Notes: generated by a model not told the origin, from the letters alone. A stretch of DNA of 21,756 bases from Pseudomonadales bacterium (GCA_007128525.1 SKXG01000078.1:1-21756); one strand, 5' to 3'; positions 1-7,111 are shown, counted from the first letter of the stretch. Made by a program: numbers and translations.

Positions 1-3
1 CCT

Positions 4-22
4 GCCGGCTGCATTGGCCGGC
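4..22. other. GC-rich hairpin at window edge
   Basis: GCCGGC (4-9) and GCCGGC (17-22) can form a 6-bp stem with a 7-nt loop. It sits about 70 nt beyond the asnS stop and could help end asnS transcription, or that of a plus-strand gene left of the window. Neither strand has a proper T tract after it, so the terminator role is only a guess. Confidence 0.25.
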
Positions 23-71
23 TTGTATGTCAATGCTGTGCGGCGTCAGCCAGGGCAGACGCCAGTGTCCT

Positions 72-91
72 GATCGTTTTTCGGCAACCTG
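72..91 (-). repeat. Half copy of palindromic repeat at asnS 3' end
   Basis: Read on the minus strand, these 20 nt start directly after the asnS stop codon region (TAGCAGG, whose TAG is the asnS stop) and match 18 of 20 positions with the plus strand at 1617-1636, on the other side of asnS. The shared core is CAGGTTGC, then C or T, then GAAAA. The second arm of the palindrome is not visible here. Confidence 0.55.
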
Positions 92-1516
92 CTAGAAGGC
101 CACGTTGTTGGGCACCCGCGGAAATGGGATGACGTCGCGAATGTTGTCCATGCCCGTCAGGTAAAGTACCAGGCGCTCGAAACCCAGGCCGAACCCGGCA
201 TGTGGCACGGTGCCGTAGCGGCGCAGGTCCCGGTACCACCAAAGCTCCTCATCGCGGAGCTCGCCGGTCTCGGGGTCGGTGCCGATCTGCAGTTCGCGCA
301 TGCGGCTTTCCAGTACGCTCAGCCGCTCTTCGCGCTGACTGCCGCCAATGATTTCTCCCACGCCGGGAACCAGCACGTCCATCGCGGCGACGGTCTGCTC
401 ATCATCGTTGAGCCGCATGTAGAAGGCCTTGATGTCCTTCGGGTAGTTCCGCACGACCACGGGCCCACCGACATGCTTTTCGGTCAAATACCGTTCGTGC
501 TCGGACTGCAGGTCCAGCCCCCACTGTACCGGGAACTCGAACGATGCCCCGCAGTTCTGCAGGATTCGGATTGCCTCACCATAATCCATATGGACAAAGG
601 GCGTGGCCGCTACTTGCTCCAGGCGCTTGATGACATCCGGATCGATGCGCTCCGCGAAGAAGCCCAGGTCATCCGGGCAGCGCTCCAGCACATCCTGCAA
701 AATGCTCTGCAGGAAATCTTCTGCCAGCGTCGCATCCGCAGCCAGATCGGCAAAGGCGATTTCCGGCTCGATCATCCAGAATTCCGCCAGATGCCGGCTG
801 GTGTTCGAATTCTCGGCACGAAAAGTCGGGCCGAAGGTATAAACCTTGCTCAGTGCGAGACAATAACTCTCTACGTTGAGCTGGCCGGAAACCGTCAGAA
901 AAGTTTCACGGCCGAAGAAATCCTGCTCGAAATCGGGCCGACCGTCCGGTGTGCGCGGTGGGTTCAGGGCATCGAGCGTACTCACTCGAAACAGTTCGCC
1001 GGCACCTTCGCAGTCACTGGCCGTGATAATCGGGGTATTTACCCAGAAAAAGCCGTGCCGGTCGAAATAGCGGTGTACGGCCTGGGCAGCAGCGTGGCGC
1101 AGGCGCGTAATGGCCCCGAAGGTATTGGTACGTGGGCGCAGGTGCGCCTGGGTCCGCAGGTATTCAAAGGTGTGCCGCTTCTTCGCAACCGGATAGGTCT
1201 CGGCGTCTTCAACCCAGCCGACAATCTCGACCTGATCGGCCTGAATCTCCCGATCCTGGCCTTTGCCCTGAGATTCCGTCACCCGACCCTGAACCCGAAC
1301 TGAGCAGCCGACACCGAGCCGGCTGATGTCTTCATAATTGTTCAGTGCCTGATCGGCGACGACCTGCACACCGCGCAATGCGCTGCCGTCGTTGACGTCG
1401 ATAAACGAGAAACCGCCCTTGGACGTGCGCCGGCTGCGTACCCAGCCGGCGACTTCGAGTGCGGTACCCGGCTCGATTCGGTGCTTAAGTATGTCGACGA
1501 CGGCAACCCGGTTCAT
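92..1516 (-). CDS. asnS: Asparaginyl-tRNA synthetase (AsnRS)
   Basis: This cytoplasmic class IIb aminoacyl-tRNA synthetase charges tRNA-Asn with asparagine using ATP. The 474-aa product has the usual bacterial length. An N-terminal OB-fold anticodon-binding domain (about residues 18-105, including GWVRSRR and [10 protein letters not shown]) is followed by the class II catalytic core. Motif 2 is seen as [21 protein letters not shown] near 232-252 (FRAE at 232-235), and motif 3 as [15 protein letters not shown] near 441-455, continuing into IRDVIPFPR. The set SGQLNVE (210-216) and the AsnRS-style motif 2 separate it from AspRS and LysRS. ATG at 1516 is the natural start. The gene stands alone, and both flanks carry copies of the same short repeat. 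AsnRS presence implies direct charging rather than sole reliance on the GatCAB route. Confidence 0.97.
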   Translation of the reverse strand: MNRVAVVDILKHRIEPGTALEVAGWVRSRRTSKGGFSFIDVNDGSALRGVQVVADQALNNYEDISRLGVGCSVRVQGRVTESQGKGQDREIQADQVEIVGWVEDAETYPVAKKRHTFEYLRTQAHLRPRTNTFGAITRLRHAAAQAVHRYFDRHGFFWVNTPIITASDCEGAGELFRVSTLDALNPPRTPDGRPDFEQDFFGRETFLTVSGQLNVESYCLALSKVYTFGPTFRAENSNTSRHLAEFWMIEPEIAFADLAADATLAEDFLQSILQDVLERCPDDLGFFAERIDPDVIKRLEQVAATPFVHMDYGEAIRILQNCGASFEFPVQWGLDLQSEHERYLTEKHVGGPVVVRNYPKDIKAFYMRLNDDEQTVAAMDVLVPGVGEIIGGSQREERLSVLESRMRELQIGTDPETGELRDEELWWYRDLRRYGTVPHAGFGLGFERLVLYLTGMDNIRDVIPFPRVPNNVAF

Positions 1517-1616
1517 AGGGTAGACGGCTCCATGAATATCAACGATTTAAGCGGAGCTGAAGCGGCGGGCGGGCGCACTGGCGTAGCCCGGACGCGGAGC
1601 GAACCTATAATCTTAA

Positions 1617-1660
1617 CAGGTTGCTGAAAATCGATCTAACGCTCGTTTTTCAACGGCCTG
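1617..1660. repeat. Imperfect palindromic repeat element upstream of asnS
   Basis: The left arm (1617-1634) carries CAGG, TGAAAA and CGA; the right arm (1641-1660) carries TCG, TTTTCA and CCTG. They pair around a short centre (about 8 nt) to form an imperfect hairpin of roughly 18 bp. The left arm matches the minus strand at 72-91 in 18 of 20 positions. It lies in the 250-bp gap between divergent asnS and the DUF3014 gene. A TATAAT string at 1606-1611 has no good -35 partner. No protein-coding signal is seen in the rest of this gap. Confidence 0.6.
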
Positions 1661-1766
1661 CTAACCGAAATGTGCGGATGCTGGATAGCAACGGCGATCC
1701 CAGGCTGGCGGAGTCATGATAGCCTAAAGCTGGTCCAAGGGTGGACGTCAACGCAGGAGGCCACGA

Positions 1767-2621
1767 ATGGCAAGGCAGGATGAGGAACGCAGGCCACCGC
1801 ATCGCCGGCACCGGCGCAAGGCAGCGGCTGGTCCCTGGATTTACGGTGGAGCGGTGCTTGTTCTGGCGCTACTGGCTGCAGTCGTGTGGTTTTTCTGGTT
1901 GGCCCCCGATGAACCGCCCGTGGCCGAACCTGTTGCCGTTCCGGAAACGGTGCCGGCCCCGGAACCGGAGCCTGCACCTGAACCCATGCCGGAAGAACGG
2001 GAGCCAGCTCCCGAACCCGAAGTGGTGACGCCGGAGCCGGACCCGCTGCCCAGGCTCAATGAGAGCGATGAATTTGTGCGCGAGGCGCTGACTGATCTGA
2101 GCGAGGACGAGCGGCTGCAGAGCTGGCTGGAGCATGAGGAGCTGGTGCGCCGCTTCGCCGTGGTGCTGGACAACGCCGAACAGGGTGAGATTCCACGCCG
2201 TCAACTTGGGTTCCTGGCGCCGCAGGGTGCGTTTCCGGTGATTCGGGATGGCGACGACATTCGCCTCGATGAACGCGGCTATCGCCGCTATGACCCCTTC
2301 GTCAATACGGTGACTCGCCTGTCGCCGGCACAGAGTGCGACCTTGATCCGCCGGCTCGAGCCGCTGCTGGTTCAGGCACTGGAAGAGCTGGGTGTGGAAG
2401 AGGCTTCACCGCGCGAGAGCATTGCCGAGGCGATTGCCCTGGCCAAGGAGACGCCGGTCATTGAGTCGCCAATCATGCTGGAGCAGCCGTCGGTACTCTA
2501 TGAGTTTGCGGACGAGTCGCTTGAGGCGCTGACCCCGTTGCAGAAGCAGTTGCTGCGCATGGGGCCGGACAACCTCCGCCGCCTGCAGAGCTATCTGGCA
2601 GAGGTTGAGGAACACCTGTAG
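1767..2621 (+). CDS. DUF3014 family membrane-anchored protein
   Basis: The function is unknown. The 284-aa product has a basic N-terminus (RRPPHRRHRRK), one predicted transmembrane helix (about residues 25-45) and a long Pro/Glu-rich linker (about 48-96). A soluble domain (about 97-284) begins PLPRLNESDEFVREAL, which I recognise as typical of the DUF3014 family of gammaproteobacteria. The topology is probably N-in, with the bulk in the periplasm; the P/E linker could span part of the periplasm. The start is well supported, because AGGAGG lies 6 nt before ATG 1767. It is monocistronic, diverges from asnS, and ends 44 nt before the converging acyltransferase-like gene. The family assignment is from memory of the domain; no role can be inferred from the neighbours. 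Confidence 0.85.
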   Translation: MARQDEERRPPHRRHRRKAAAGPWIYGGAVLVLALLAAVVWFFWLAPDEPPVAEPVAVPETVPAPEPEPAPEPMPEEREPAPEPEVVTPEPDPLPRLNESDEFVREALTDLSEDERLQSWLEHEELVRRFAVVLDNAEQGEIPRRQLGFLAPQGAFPVIRDGDDIRLDERGYRRYDPFVNTVTRLSPAQSATLIRRLEPLLVQALEELGVEEASPRESIAEAIALAKETPVIESPIMLEQPSVLYEFADESLEALTPLQKQLLRMGPDNLRRLQSYLAEVEEHL

Positions 2622-2665
2622 GCGTTTGCCTGGCGGCAGAAACCGGCTCCGGATTCAGAGATTGC

Positions 2666-3832
2666 TCAGCTGTCAGGTGCGCGGCGAAACGGACTGTGCA
2701 TACCGCCGAATTCGATGTCTTCGGCGACATAGCTGCGTTCTTCCTTCAAATAGGTGGCAATGGCGTCCCGCAGGCGGACGTCTGCTATCCAGTGCGCGCT
2801 GTACGTTGGTGCAGGCAGATAGCCACGAGCCAGCTTGTGTGCGCCCTGAGCGCCAGCCTCGACGCGTTGCAGGCCGCGGGCAATAGCGAACTCCATCGCC
2901 TGGTAATAGCAGGTTTCAAAGTGCAGAAAGGGGTGGTCTTCAATACAGCCCCAGTTGCGGCCATACAGGGCCTGTTCACCGATCAGATTCAGCGCGCCGG
3001 CAACATAGCGGCCATTGCGCTTGTACAGGATCAGCAGTATGTCTTCGGGCATGGAGGCACTGATTTCGCTGAAGAACGCGCGTGTCAGGTACGGCTGCCC
3101 CCACTTGCGTGAGCCGGTGTCCACATAAAAGTGATAGAAGGCATCCCAATGGTGCTCACGCAGATCGGAACCGGTCAGCCACTCGAACTCACCGCCGATA
3201 TCTGCGACCTCACGCCGCTCGCGACGAATGTTCTTGCGCTTTTTCGAAGACAGCGCAGCCAGAAAGTCGTCGAAGTGCTGGTAGCCCACATTGTGCCAGT
3301 GAAATTGACGATCGATCCGGCGCAGCAGACCAGCCTGGCCCAGATGCTGCCATTGATCCTGGGGCAGAAAGGTGAAGTGTAACGACGAGACGTTCAGCTG
3401 CTCGGCAAACTGCACGCAGCCGGCCAGCAGCTGCGTTACGGTCTCCTGTTGGCCGCTTTGTGAACGGCACAGCAGGCGTGGGCCGGTGACCGGCGTGAAC
3501 GGGACGCTGACCTGCAGTTTTGGGTAGTACTGACCCCCGCTGCGATGCCAGGCCTCGGCCCAGGCGTAGTCAAACACGTACTCACCCTGAGAGTGCGACT
3601 TCAGATACATGGGCACCACGCCCTGCAGTTGCCCGGCATCGTCCTCGATCACCAGATGCAGCGGTTGCCAGCCGGTCTCGGGAACAGCGCTGCCACTGCG
3701 CTCCAGGGCCGCGAGAAACGCGTGCCGTAGAAAGGGGTTGTAGGGGCCGCTGGCGCGAGCGCACTGATCCCACTCGGCAGCGGGAATCTCTTCGATCTGT
3801 TGCACGATACGGGCGGTGCGGCTTTCGCTCAT
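2666..3832 (-). CDS. DUF482 / GNAT-like N-acyltransferase (COG3146 type)
   Basis: This 388-aa protein belongs to the family often called peptidoglycan biosynthesis/recognition or DUF482, a double GNAT-like fold related to FemAB aminoacyltransferases. Recognisable stretches are the N-terminal NPFLRHAFLAALERSGS, the VPMYLKSHSQGEYVFDYAWA segment, the basic SKKRKNIRRERREV region, and the C-terminal ARGLQRVEAGAQGAHKLARG, near the expected acyl-donor site. The substrate is unknown. The length is usual for the family. ATG 3832 follows the flavodoxin-like gene by 31 nt on the same strand, so the two are probably co-transcribed; no strong ribosome-binding site is seen. No signal peptide is visible, so a cytoplasmic location is inferred. 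Confidence 0.85.
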   Translation of the reverse strand: MSESRTARIVQQIEEIPAAEWDQCARASGPYNPFLRHAFLAALERSGSAVPETGWQPLHLVIEDDAGQLQGVVPMYLKSHSQGEYVFDYAWAEAWHRSGGQYYPKLQVSVPFTPVTGPRLLCRSQSGQQETVTQLLAGCVQFAEQLNVSSLHFTFLPQDQWQHLGQAGLLRRIDRQFHWHNVGYQHFDDFLAALSSKKRKNIRRERREVADIGGEFEWLTGSDLREHHWDAFYHFYVDTGSRKWGQPYLTRAFFSEISASMPEDILLILYKRNGRYVAGALNLIGEQALYGRNWGCIEDHPFLHFETCYYQAMEFAIARGLQRVEAGAQGAHKLARGYLPAPTYSAHWIADVRLRDAIATYLKEERSYVAEDIEFGGMHSPFRRAPDS

Positions 3833-3863
3833 AAGGGACAGACTACAGGACTGAGAGTGATTG

Positions 3864-4331
3864 TCAGTAGACCCCGGCGTCGAGGCCGGCGGCCAGCGTC
3901 ATGCCAAGTTCCCGGCATTGGCTCAGCACACCGTCCGTGATGTCGCCGACTGCAATCAGCGGATCCTGGACTTCATTGAACGGGTAGCCACCGATGATGC
4001 GCCTCAGTGAGGACACTGCGCCTGTGCCATCGTTCCCGGCACTGACAAAAATCGCGCAGGGCAGGGGCGACAGCTCGCCTTCCACTTCATAGAAGGTACG
4101 GTCCAGGAAGTCCTTGAGCGCGCCGGACATGTAGCCGAAATTTTCCGGTGTGCCGAGCAGGATGCCGTGAGCCCAGCGCAGGTCGTCGTCATCGGCATCC
4201 CGTGCCCACTTCAGCCGCACGGTCACCTCGGCACCGAGTTCCGGGTCTGTAGCACCGCCGTAGACCGCCTCCGCCATGGCTTGCGTGTTTCCGGTCTTGC
4301 TGTGAAAGACGATCAGCAGATGCTTGGGCAT
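3864..4331 (-). CDS. Flavodoxin-like NAD(P)H-dependent oxidoreductase
   Basis: The product is probably an FMN-binding flavodoxin-fold reductase. From ATG 4331 it is 155 aa. HSKTGNTQ (10-17) is a phosphate-binding loop of the flavodoxin/WrbA type. GTPENFGYMSGALKDFLDRT matches the isoalloxazine-binding segment, and SAGNDGTGA another FMN-contacting loop. A longer reading frame to 4403 exists, but it would run into the divergent gene starting at 4385 and adds a leader that does not fit the fold, so I prefer 4331. It leads a probable two-gene unit with the DUF482-type gene and faces the CMD-SDR pair across a 53-bp gap holding an inverted repeat. Its electron-transfer partner is unknown; it could be a quinone reductase. 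Confidence 0.85.
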   Translation of the reverse strand: MPKHLLIVFHSKTGNTQAMAEAVYGGATDPELGAEVTVRLKWARDADDDDLRWAHGILLGTPENFGYMSGALKDFLDRTFYEVEGELSPLPCAIFVSAGNDGTGAVSSLRRIIGGYPFNEVQDPLIAVGDITDGVLSQCRELGMTLAAGLDAGVY

Positions 4332-4352
4332 GGATTCCTGGTCGGCCTGTAA

Positions 4353-4368
4353 TATAGTGGCGACTATA
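4353..4368. promoter_or_regulatory. Inverted repeat in divergent promoter region
   Basis: TATAGT-GGCG-ACTATA is a perfect 6-bp inverted repeat in the 53-bp gap between the divergent flavodoxin-like and CMD-family genes. Its position fits an operator, or back-to-back -10-like elements, serving both directions. The AAGGGAGG ribosome-binding site of the plus-strand gene follows closely. No regulator gene is adjacent. Confidence 0.4.
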
Positions 4369-4384
4369 GCAAAGGGAGGCACGC

Positions 4385-4942
4385 ATGCGACTGAAGACAC
4401 CACGGCTGGCGCCGCTTGAGCGAGAGGAATGGGACGAAGAGACGGCAGCTGTCGTTGAACCTTTCGCCAACAACAAGGGTGATGTGTTCAATATCTTCAA
4501 GACCCTGGCTCATCACCCCGACCTGCTGCGACGTTGGCGCGTGTTCGCCAACCATGTGCTCGGCAAGTCCACGCTCAATGAACGCGACCGGGAACTGTTG
4601 ATCCTGCGCATTGGCTATCTGTGCAATGCCGAGTACGAGTGGGCGCAACATGTGGCCATAGGGCGCCGTGTCGGCATTACCGACAGCGAAATCGCAGACC
4701 TGAAAGCAGGCAGCAGCGCGCAGAATTGGTCCGAACGCGACCGGCTACTGTTGAAGGCCGCCGAAGAATTGCACGATGATGCTTTTATCTCGGATGCCAC
4801 CTGGGACGGGCTCAGCAAGCACTACAACAAGCAGCAGCTGATCGACATCGTGTTCACCGTTGGCCAGTACAACATGGTTTCCATGGCGCTGAACACGCTC
4901 GGTGTGCAGCTGGACAAGGGACTGCGAGGCTTTGACGGATGA
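4385..4942 (+). CDS. Carboxymuconolactone decarboxylase family protein
   Basis: The 185-aa protein has the all-helical AhpD/CMD fold (domain about residues 45-130). The conserved segment is LILRIGYLCNAEYEWAQHV (72-90), with Cys80, Glu83 or Glu85, and His89. The CxxC pair that AhpD-type peroxidases need is missing: only one Cys is present, so thiol peroxidase activity is unlikely. This resembles the CMD-like proteins found beside dehydrogenases and CoA enzymes in degradation clusters, whose reactions are mostly uncharacterised. AAGGGAGG sits just upstream of ATG 4385. Its stop overlaps the start of the SDR gene in ATGA (4939-4942), so the two are translationally coupled and probably act on the same compound; that compound cannot be read from the sequence. 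Confidence 0.9.
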   Translation: MRLKTPRLAPLEREEWDEETAAVVEPFANNKGDVFNIFKTLAHHPDLLRRWRVFANHVLGKSTLNERDRELLILRIGYLCNAEYEWAQHVAIGRRVGITDSEIADLKAGSSAQNWSERDRLLLKAAEELHDDAFISDATWDGLSKHYNKQQLIDIVFTVGQYNMVSMALNTLGVQLDKGLRGFDG

Positions 4943-5754
4943 GTCTGCGCGCGCATGATGAAGGCCGATTGCACGACAAAGTGGCCATCATCGTAGGCGC
5001 TGGACAGACGCCCGGCGAGTCCATTGGTAACGGCCGCGCAACGGCGCTGCGTTTTGCCGAAGAGGGCGCGCGGCTGGTACTGGTGGACCAGAACCTGGAA
5101 TCAGTCCAGGAAACGCTGGCGATGGCGCAGGAGCATGGTGCTGAAGGCTACTGCGTGCAGGCGGATGTGCGCGAGGAAGCGCAGTGCCGGGCCTATGTAG
5201 AAGCTGCCATGAAACACTTCGGGCGCATCGACATCCTGCACAACAACGTGGGCATCGGCACTGGAGATGCCGGTGCCACCAGCATTAGCGAAGCGGCCTG
5301 GGATCAGATTCAAAGCGTCAATCTGAAGAGCGTGGTGTTCGGTTGCAAGCATGCGCTGACCGTCATGCGGGCGCAGCGCAGTGGCGTCATTACCAACATT
5401 TCGTCGGTTGCGGCCGTTTGCACTATCGACCTGGTTGCCTACAAGGCTTCGAAGGCGGCGATCAACGCGTACACGCAGTCATTGGCGGTCAGCAACGCCA
5501 TGTATGGCATCCGCGCCAACGCACTGATGCCTGGCTTGCTCGATACGCCGAAGGGCATCGAAGGTTATGTGGCATCCGGGCATGACCGTGAGGCCCTGCT
5601 TGAGCAGCGCAACCGGCAGGTGCCGCTGGGGGATCGGTTGGCCACGGCCTGGGACGTCGCCAACGCGGCGTTGTTTTTGGCCAGTGATGAGGCGCGATTC
5701 ATCACTGGTGTTTGCCTGCCGGTTGATGGCGGTCAGTCCGCACGGATTGGTTGA
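4939..5754 (+). CDS. SDR family NAD-dependent oxidoreductase
   Basis: This is a classical short-chain dehydrogenase/reductase of 271 aa with a Rossmann fold. The nucleotide-binding loop starts GAGQTPGESIGNGRA (20-34), longer than the standard TGxxxGxG turn. Asp50 at the end of beta-2 (LVLVD) suggests NAD(H) rather than NADP(H). NNVG is at 102-105. Catalytic residues are Asn129, Ser155 or Ser156, Tyr168 and Lys172 (YKASK). The C-terminus FITGVCLPVDGGQSA is typical of the family. The start overlaps the CMD-family stop by 4 nt. The substrate is unknown; an alcohol or 3-hydroxyacyl compound is the family default. An imperfect hairpin follows the stop. Confidence 0.93.
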   Translation: MSLRAHDEGRLHDKVAIIVGAGQTPGESIGNGRATALRFAEEGARLVLVDQNLESVQETLAMAQEHGAEGYCVQADVREEAQCRAYVEAAMKHFGRIDILHNNVGIGTGDAGATSISEAAWDQIQSVNLKSVVFGCKHALTVMRAQRSGVITNISSVAAVCTIDLVAYKASKAAINAYTQSLAVSNAMYGIRANALMPGLLDTPKGIEGYVASGHDREALLEQRNRQVPLGDRLATAWDVANAALFLASDEARFITGVCLPVDGGQSARIG

Positions 5755-5768
5755 TATTCTGTTTGACG

Positions 5769-5792
5769 ATCAGGCTTTTCCGCGCGCCTGAT
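5769..5792 (+). terminator. Hairpin after the SDR gene, possible weak terminator
   Basis: ATCAGGC (5769-5775) pairs with GCCTGAT (5786-5792) around a 10-nt loop, 15 nt after the SDR stop. It is in the right place to end the CMD-SDR transcript. No T tract follows directly (the next bases are AATGCGTC), so it may protect the 3' end or act with Rho instead of being a strong intrinsic terminator. Confidence 0.35.
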
Positions 5793-5815
5793 AATGCGTC
5801 TCATCTGTTACTTTT

Positions 5816-5852
5816 GGTTATTTAAAAGGCGGCTTTTTAGCCTGAATTAACC
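5816..5852. other. AT-rich hairpin in the 293-bp gap before the membrane protein
   Basis: GGTTA (5816-5820) pairs with TAACC (5848-5852), and AGGC (5827-5830) with GCCT (5840-5843) inside it, giving an interrupted stem in the most AT-rich part of the window. It may be a terminator remnant or a regulatory structure. No coding signal is seen in the rest of 5755-6047. Confidence 0.25.
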
Positions 5853-5922
5853 TAAAAAACGAGAAATTTTCCTGGTCATTACAGATACTTAGATTGAGAT
5901 TGTCACATTCTGTAACAAAGGC

Positions 5923-5951
5923 TTGACCGACCCCACAGTTTTCAAGACTAT
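5923..5951 (+). promoter_or_regulatory. Possible sigma70 promoter of the orphan membrane protein
   Basis: TTGACC (5923-5928) is followed, after 17 nt, by GACTAT (5946-5951), about 95 nt upstream of ATG 6048. The -35 is good and the -10 is weak. It would give a leader of roughly 90 nt. Confidence 0.35.
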
Positions 5952-6047
5952 TGAGATCGACCGACGAGCCCAGAAGAAGGTTCGCGTAGAGACACTTGGA
6001 CACTTGCGCGCGTTTGGCGCCGCAGCTGAAAAAGGGTGGAAGAGGAC

Positions 6048-6482
6048 ATGCATTACGTGACCGCAACGCTGGGGTTGGTTCTGGTTGGCTTTGCACTGCT
6101 GCAAATTGGTCAGCCTGACGGCCTGATGTGGGCTGCGGTCTTTGGCGCTGGTGCCTTGCTGGCGCTGATCACCTTAAAGCGCAATATGCCGCTGATGCTT
6201 ACCCGGTTCTTTGCGGTCCTGTCGTCACTGGCCATGTTCTGGTTCTTCGCGGGTTTCTTTCGTCTGGCGCCAAATCTGCACCCGGACTGGTATGAGCGCG
6301 CTGCCGCCGTCGATGCCATCGGCCTGCTGTTTGCAGGCTTTACCATGATTATTGTGCTGTCGGAATACAGCTGTCGCATGAAGTCCGAGAAGCATCTGCC
6401 GCAAACCCGACACGACCATCAGTCCACCAAACCCCCGACCTACCTGTCCTCGACCTCCTCTGAAGCGCACTCCTCGCGCTGA
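6048..6482 (+). CDS. Hypothetical integral membrane protein, four predicted helices
   Basis: I do not recognise the family. From ATG 6048 the product is 144 aa. Four hydrophobic segments are visible at about residues 4-20, 25-42, 51-71 and 87-107. A polar, Ser/Thr/His-rich tail follows (from about 110: KSEKHLPQTRHDHQ to the end). It is very likely an inner-membrane protein, though no catalytic motif is seen. An in-frame GTG at 6036 would add MEED, but ATG 6048 is preferred because AGGGTGGA lies about 7 nt before it. It stands alone between an AT-rich gap and the 90-aa orphan gene; a promoter candidate is at 5923-5951. A small GCCGG/CCGGC hairpin at 6515-6532 lies beyond the stop. Confidence 0.6.
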   Translation: MHYVTATLGLVLVGFALLQIGQPDGLMWAAVFGAGALLALITLKRNMPLMLTRFFAVLSSLAMFWFFAGFFRLAPNLHPDWYERAAAVDAIGLLFAGFTMIIVLSEYSCRMKSEKHLPQTRHDHQSTKPPTYLSSTSSEAHSSR

Positions 6483-6612
6483 CGCTTGACCACTTGGCTG
6501 TACTACCATGCATTGCCGGCGCCAGTTCCGGCGTGATCGGATTGCATGCGCATGCCCTAGAGTAGGATGATGCCTGCTTGATGGCCAGAGTCCGCCTACA
6601 GGAGGTTACAAG

Positions 6613-6885
6613 ATGAAGCAGGAAGATCAGGCGCTGACGAATCACGAAATCACCATATGTCTGCAGGGTGGGGCCAAGCTGGGGCCGTTCAGGGGCACCT
6701 GGAGCAAGGAGAGCAAGAGCGATATTCGTGAACTGTCCAAGGATTACGATGCCTTCCTGCAGGGCTCGCCACAGACGCGATTCAAGTATCACCTGCACGA
6801 TCGTGACAAGCATCTGTCACATACGTTGATCCTTCGCTTTGATCATGTCACTGCCATTTATGATGAGGTTGTACTGCGTCACTGA
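6613..6885 (+). CDS. Hypothetical small soluble protein (90 aa)
   Basis: The family is not recognised. The 90-aa product is charged, without signal peptide, membrane helix or Cys. It is rich in Asp, Lys and His, with segments such as LGPFRGTWSKESKSDI and FKYHLHDRDKHLSHTLILRF that look like a compact alpha/beta fold. The coding call rests on an excellent ribosome-binding site (GGAGG at 6601-6605, 7 nt before ATG) and a clean frame. The immediate neighbours are the orphan membrane protein upstream and a candidate small RNA downstream, so context gives no clue to function. If the downstream promoter candidate is not real, the terminator at 7033-7085 would end this gene's transcript with a 3' UTR of about 150-200 nt. 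Confidence 0.6.
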   Translation: MKQEDQALTNHEITICLQGGAKLGPFRGTWSKESKSDIRELSKDYDAFLQGSPQTRFKYHLHDRDKHLSHTLILRFDHVTAIYDEVVLRH

Positions 6886-6897
6886 GGTTGTTGCCGA

Positions 6898-6926
6898 TTG
6901 ACGGGTGTCGTCGGGAACTTTATGAA
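6898..6926 (+). promoter_or_regulatory. Sigma70 promoter candidate for small RNA
   Basis: TTGACG (6898-6903), a 17-nt spacer and TATGAA (6921-6926) lie directly after the 90-aa gene. Five of six -35 bases and four of six -10 bases match consensus at ideal spacing. Transcription would start near 6932-6934, with no open reading frame of note downstream before the terminator. Confidence 0.5.
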
Positions 6927-6932
6927 CGGGTG

Positions 6933-7085
6933 ATGGACAAATGCCGGACCGGTGGGTGGCATCCCCAACTGCATGCCAGGCCGCCTGCCGCGTACTGGCC
7001 GGTTGACACTTCTCAAGTCGACCGGATTCGGTGCCCCGGCGACGTTCCTCTCCCCTCCCCAATAATTGTCGCCGGGGCTTTTTTT
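6933..7085 (+). ncRNA. Candidate intergenic small RNA, about 150 nt
   Basis: The gap between the 90-aa gene and the RND pump gene holds a promoter candidate, three consecutive hairpins and a strong intrinsic terminator, all on the plus strand. Hairpin 1: TGGCAT (6957-6962) with ATGCCA (6973-6978). Hairpin 2: CCGGTTGAC (6999-7007) with GTCGACCGG (7017-7025), 9 bp including one G-U. Hairpin 3 is the terminator (7033-7078). Its 24-nt loop is pyrimidine-rich, with CCTCTCCCCTCCCC, the kind of C-rich sequence that can pair with Shine-Dalgarno regions. I do not recognise it as 6S, tmRNA, SRP RNA or RNase P RNA. It could instead be the 3' UTR of the 90-aa gene. Confidence 0.45.
7033..7085 (+). terminator. 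Strong Rho-independent terminator
   Basis: GCCCCGGCGAC (7033-7043) pairs perfectly over 11 bp with GTCGCCGGGGC (7068-7078), followed by seven T (7079-7085). The 24-nt loop is unusually long and C-rich. It ends plus-strand transcription 26 nt before the stop of the converging RND pump gene. No A tract precedes it, so it should not work for the minus strand. Confidence 0.9.
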
Positions 7086-7111
7086 GCTCGCTCCGCCGAC
7101 GCTTGAGCGGC

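Noticed and set aside
200..1303. Long plus-strand reading frame (367 codons) opposite asnS
   Set aside because: It lies wholly inside asnS on the other strand, has no family signature, and asnS is unambiguous. It is a shadow frame of GC-rich sequence.
1606..1611. TATAAT as a promoter -10 for the DUF3014 gene
   Set aside because: The sequence 17 nt upstream has no -35 resemblance, and the start codon is more than 150 nt away past the palindromic repeat.
4332..4403. Longer start for the flavodoxin-like gene
   Set aside because: It would overlap the divergent CMD-family start and its ribosome-binding site. The fold begins properly at MPKHLLIVFHSKTGN.
7003..7031. TTGACA at 7003 as a second promoter
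   Set aside because: The -10 at 17 nt is ATTCGG, a poor match, and transcription would start inside the terminator stem. The TTGAC is better explained as part of hairpin 2.
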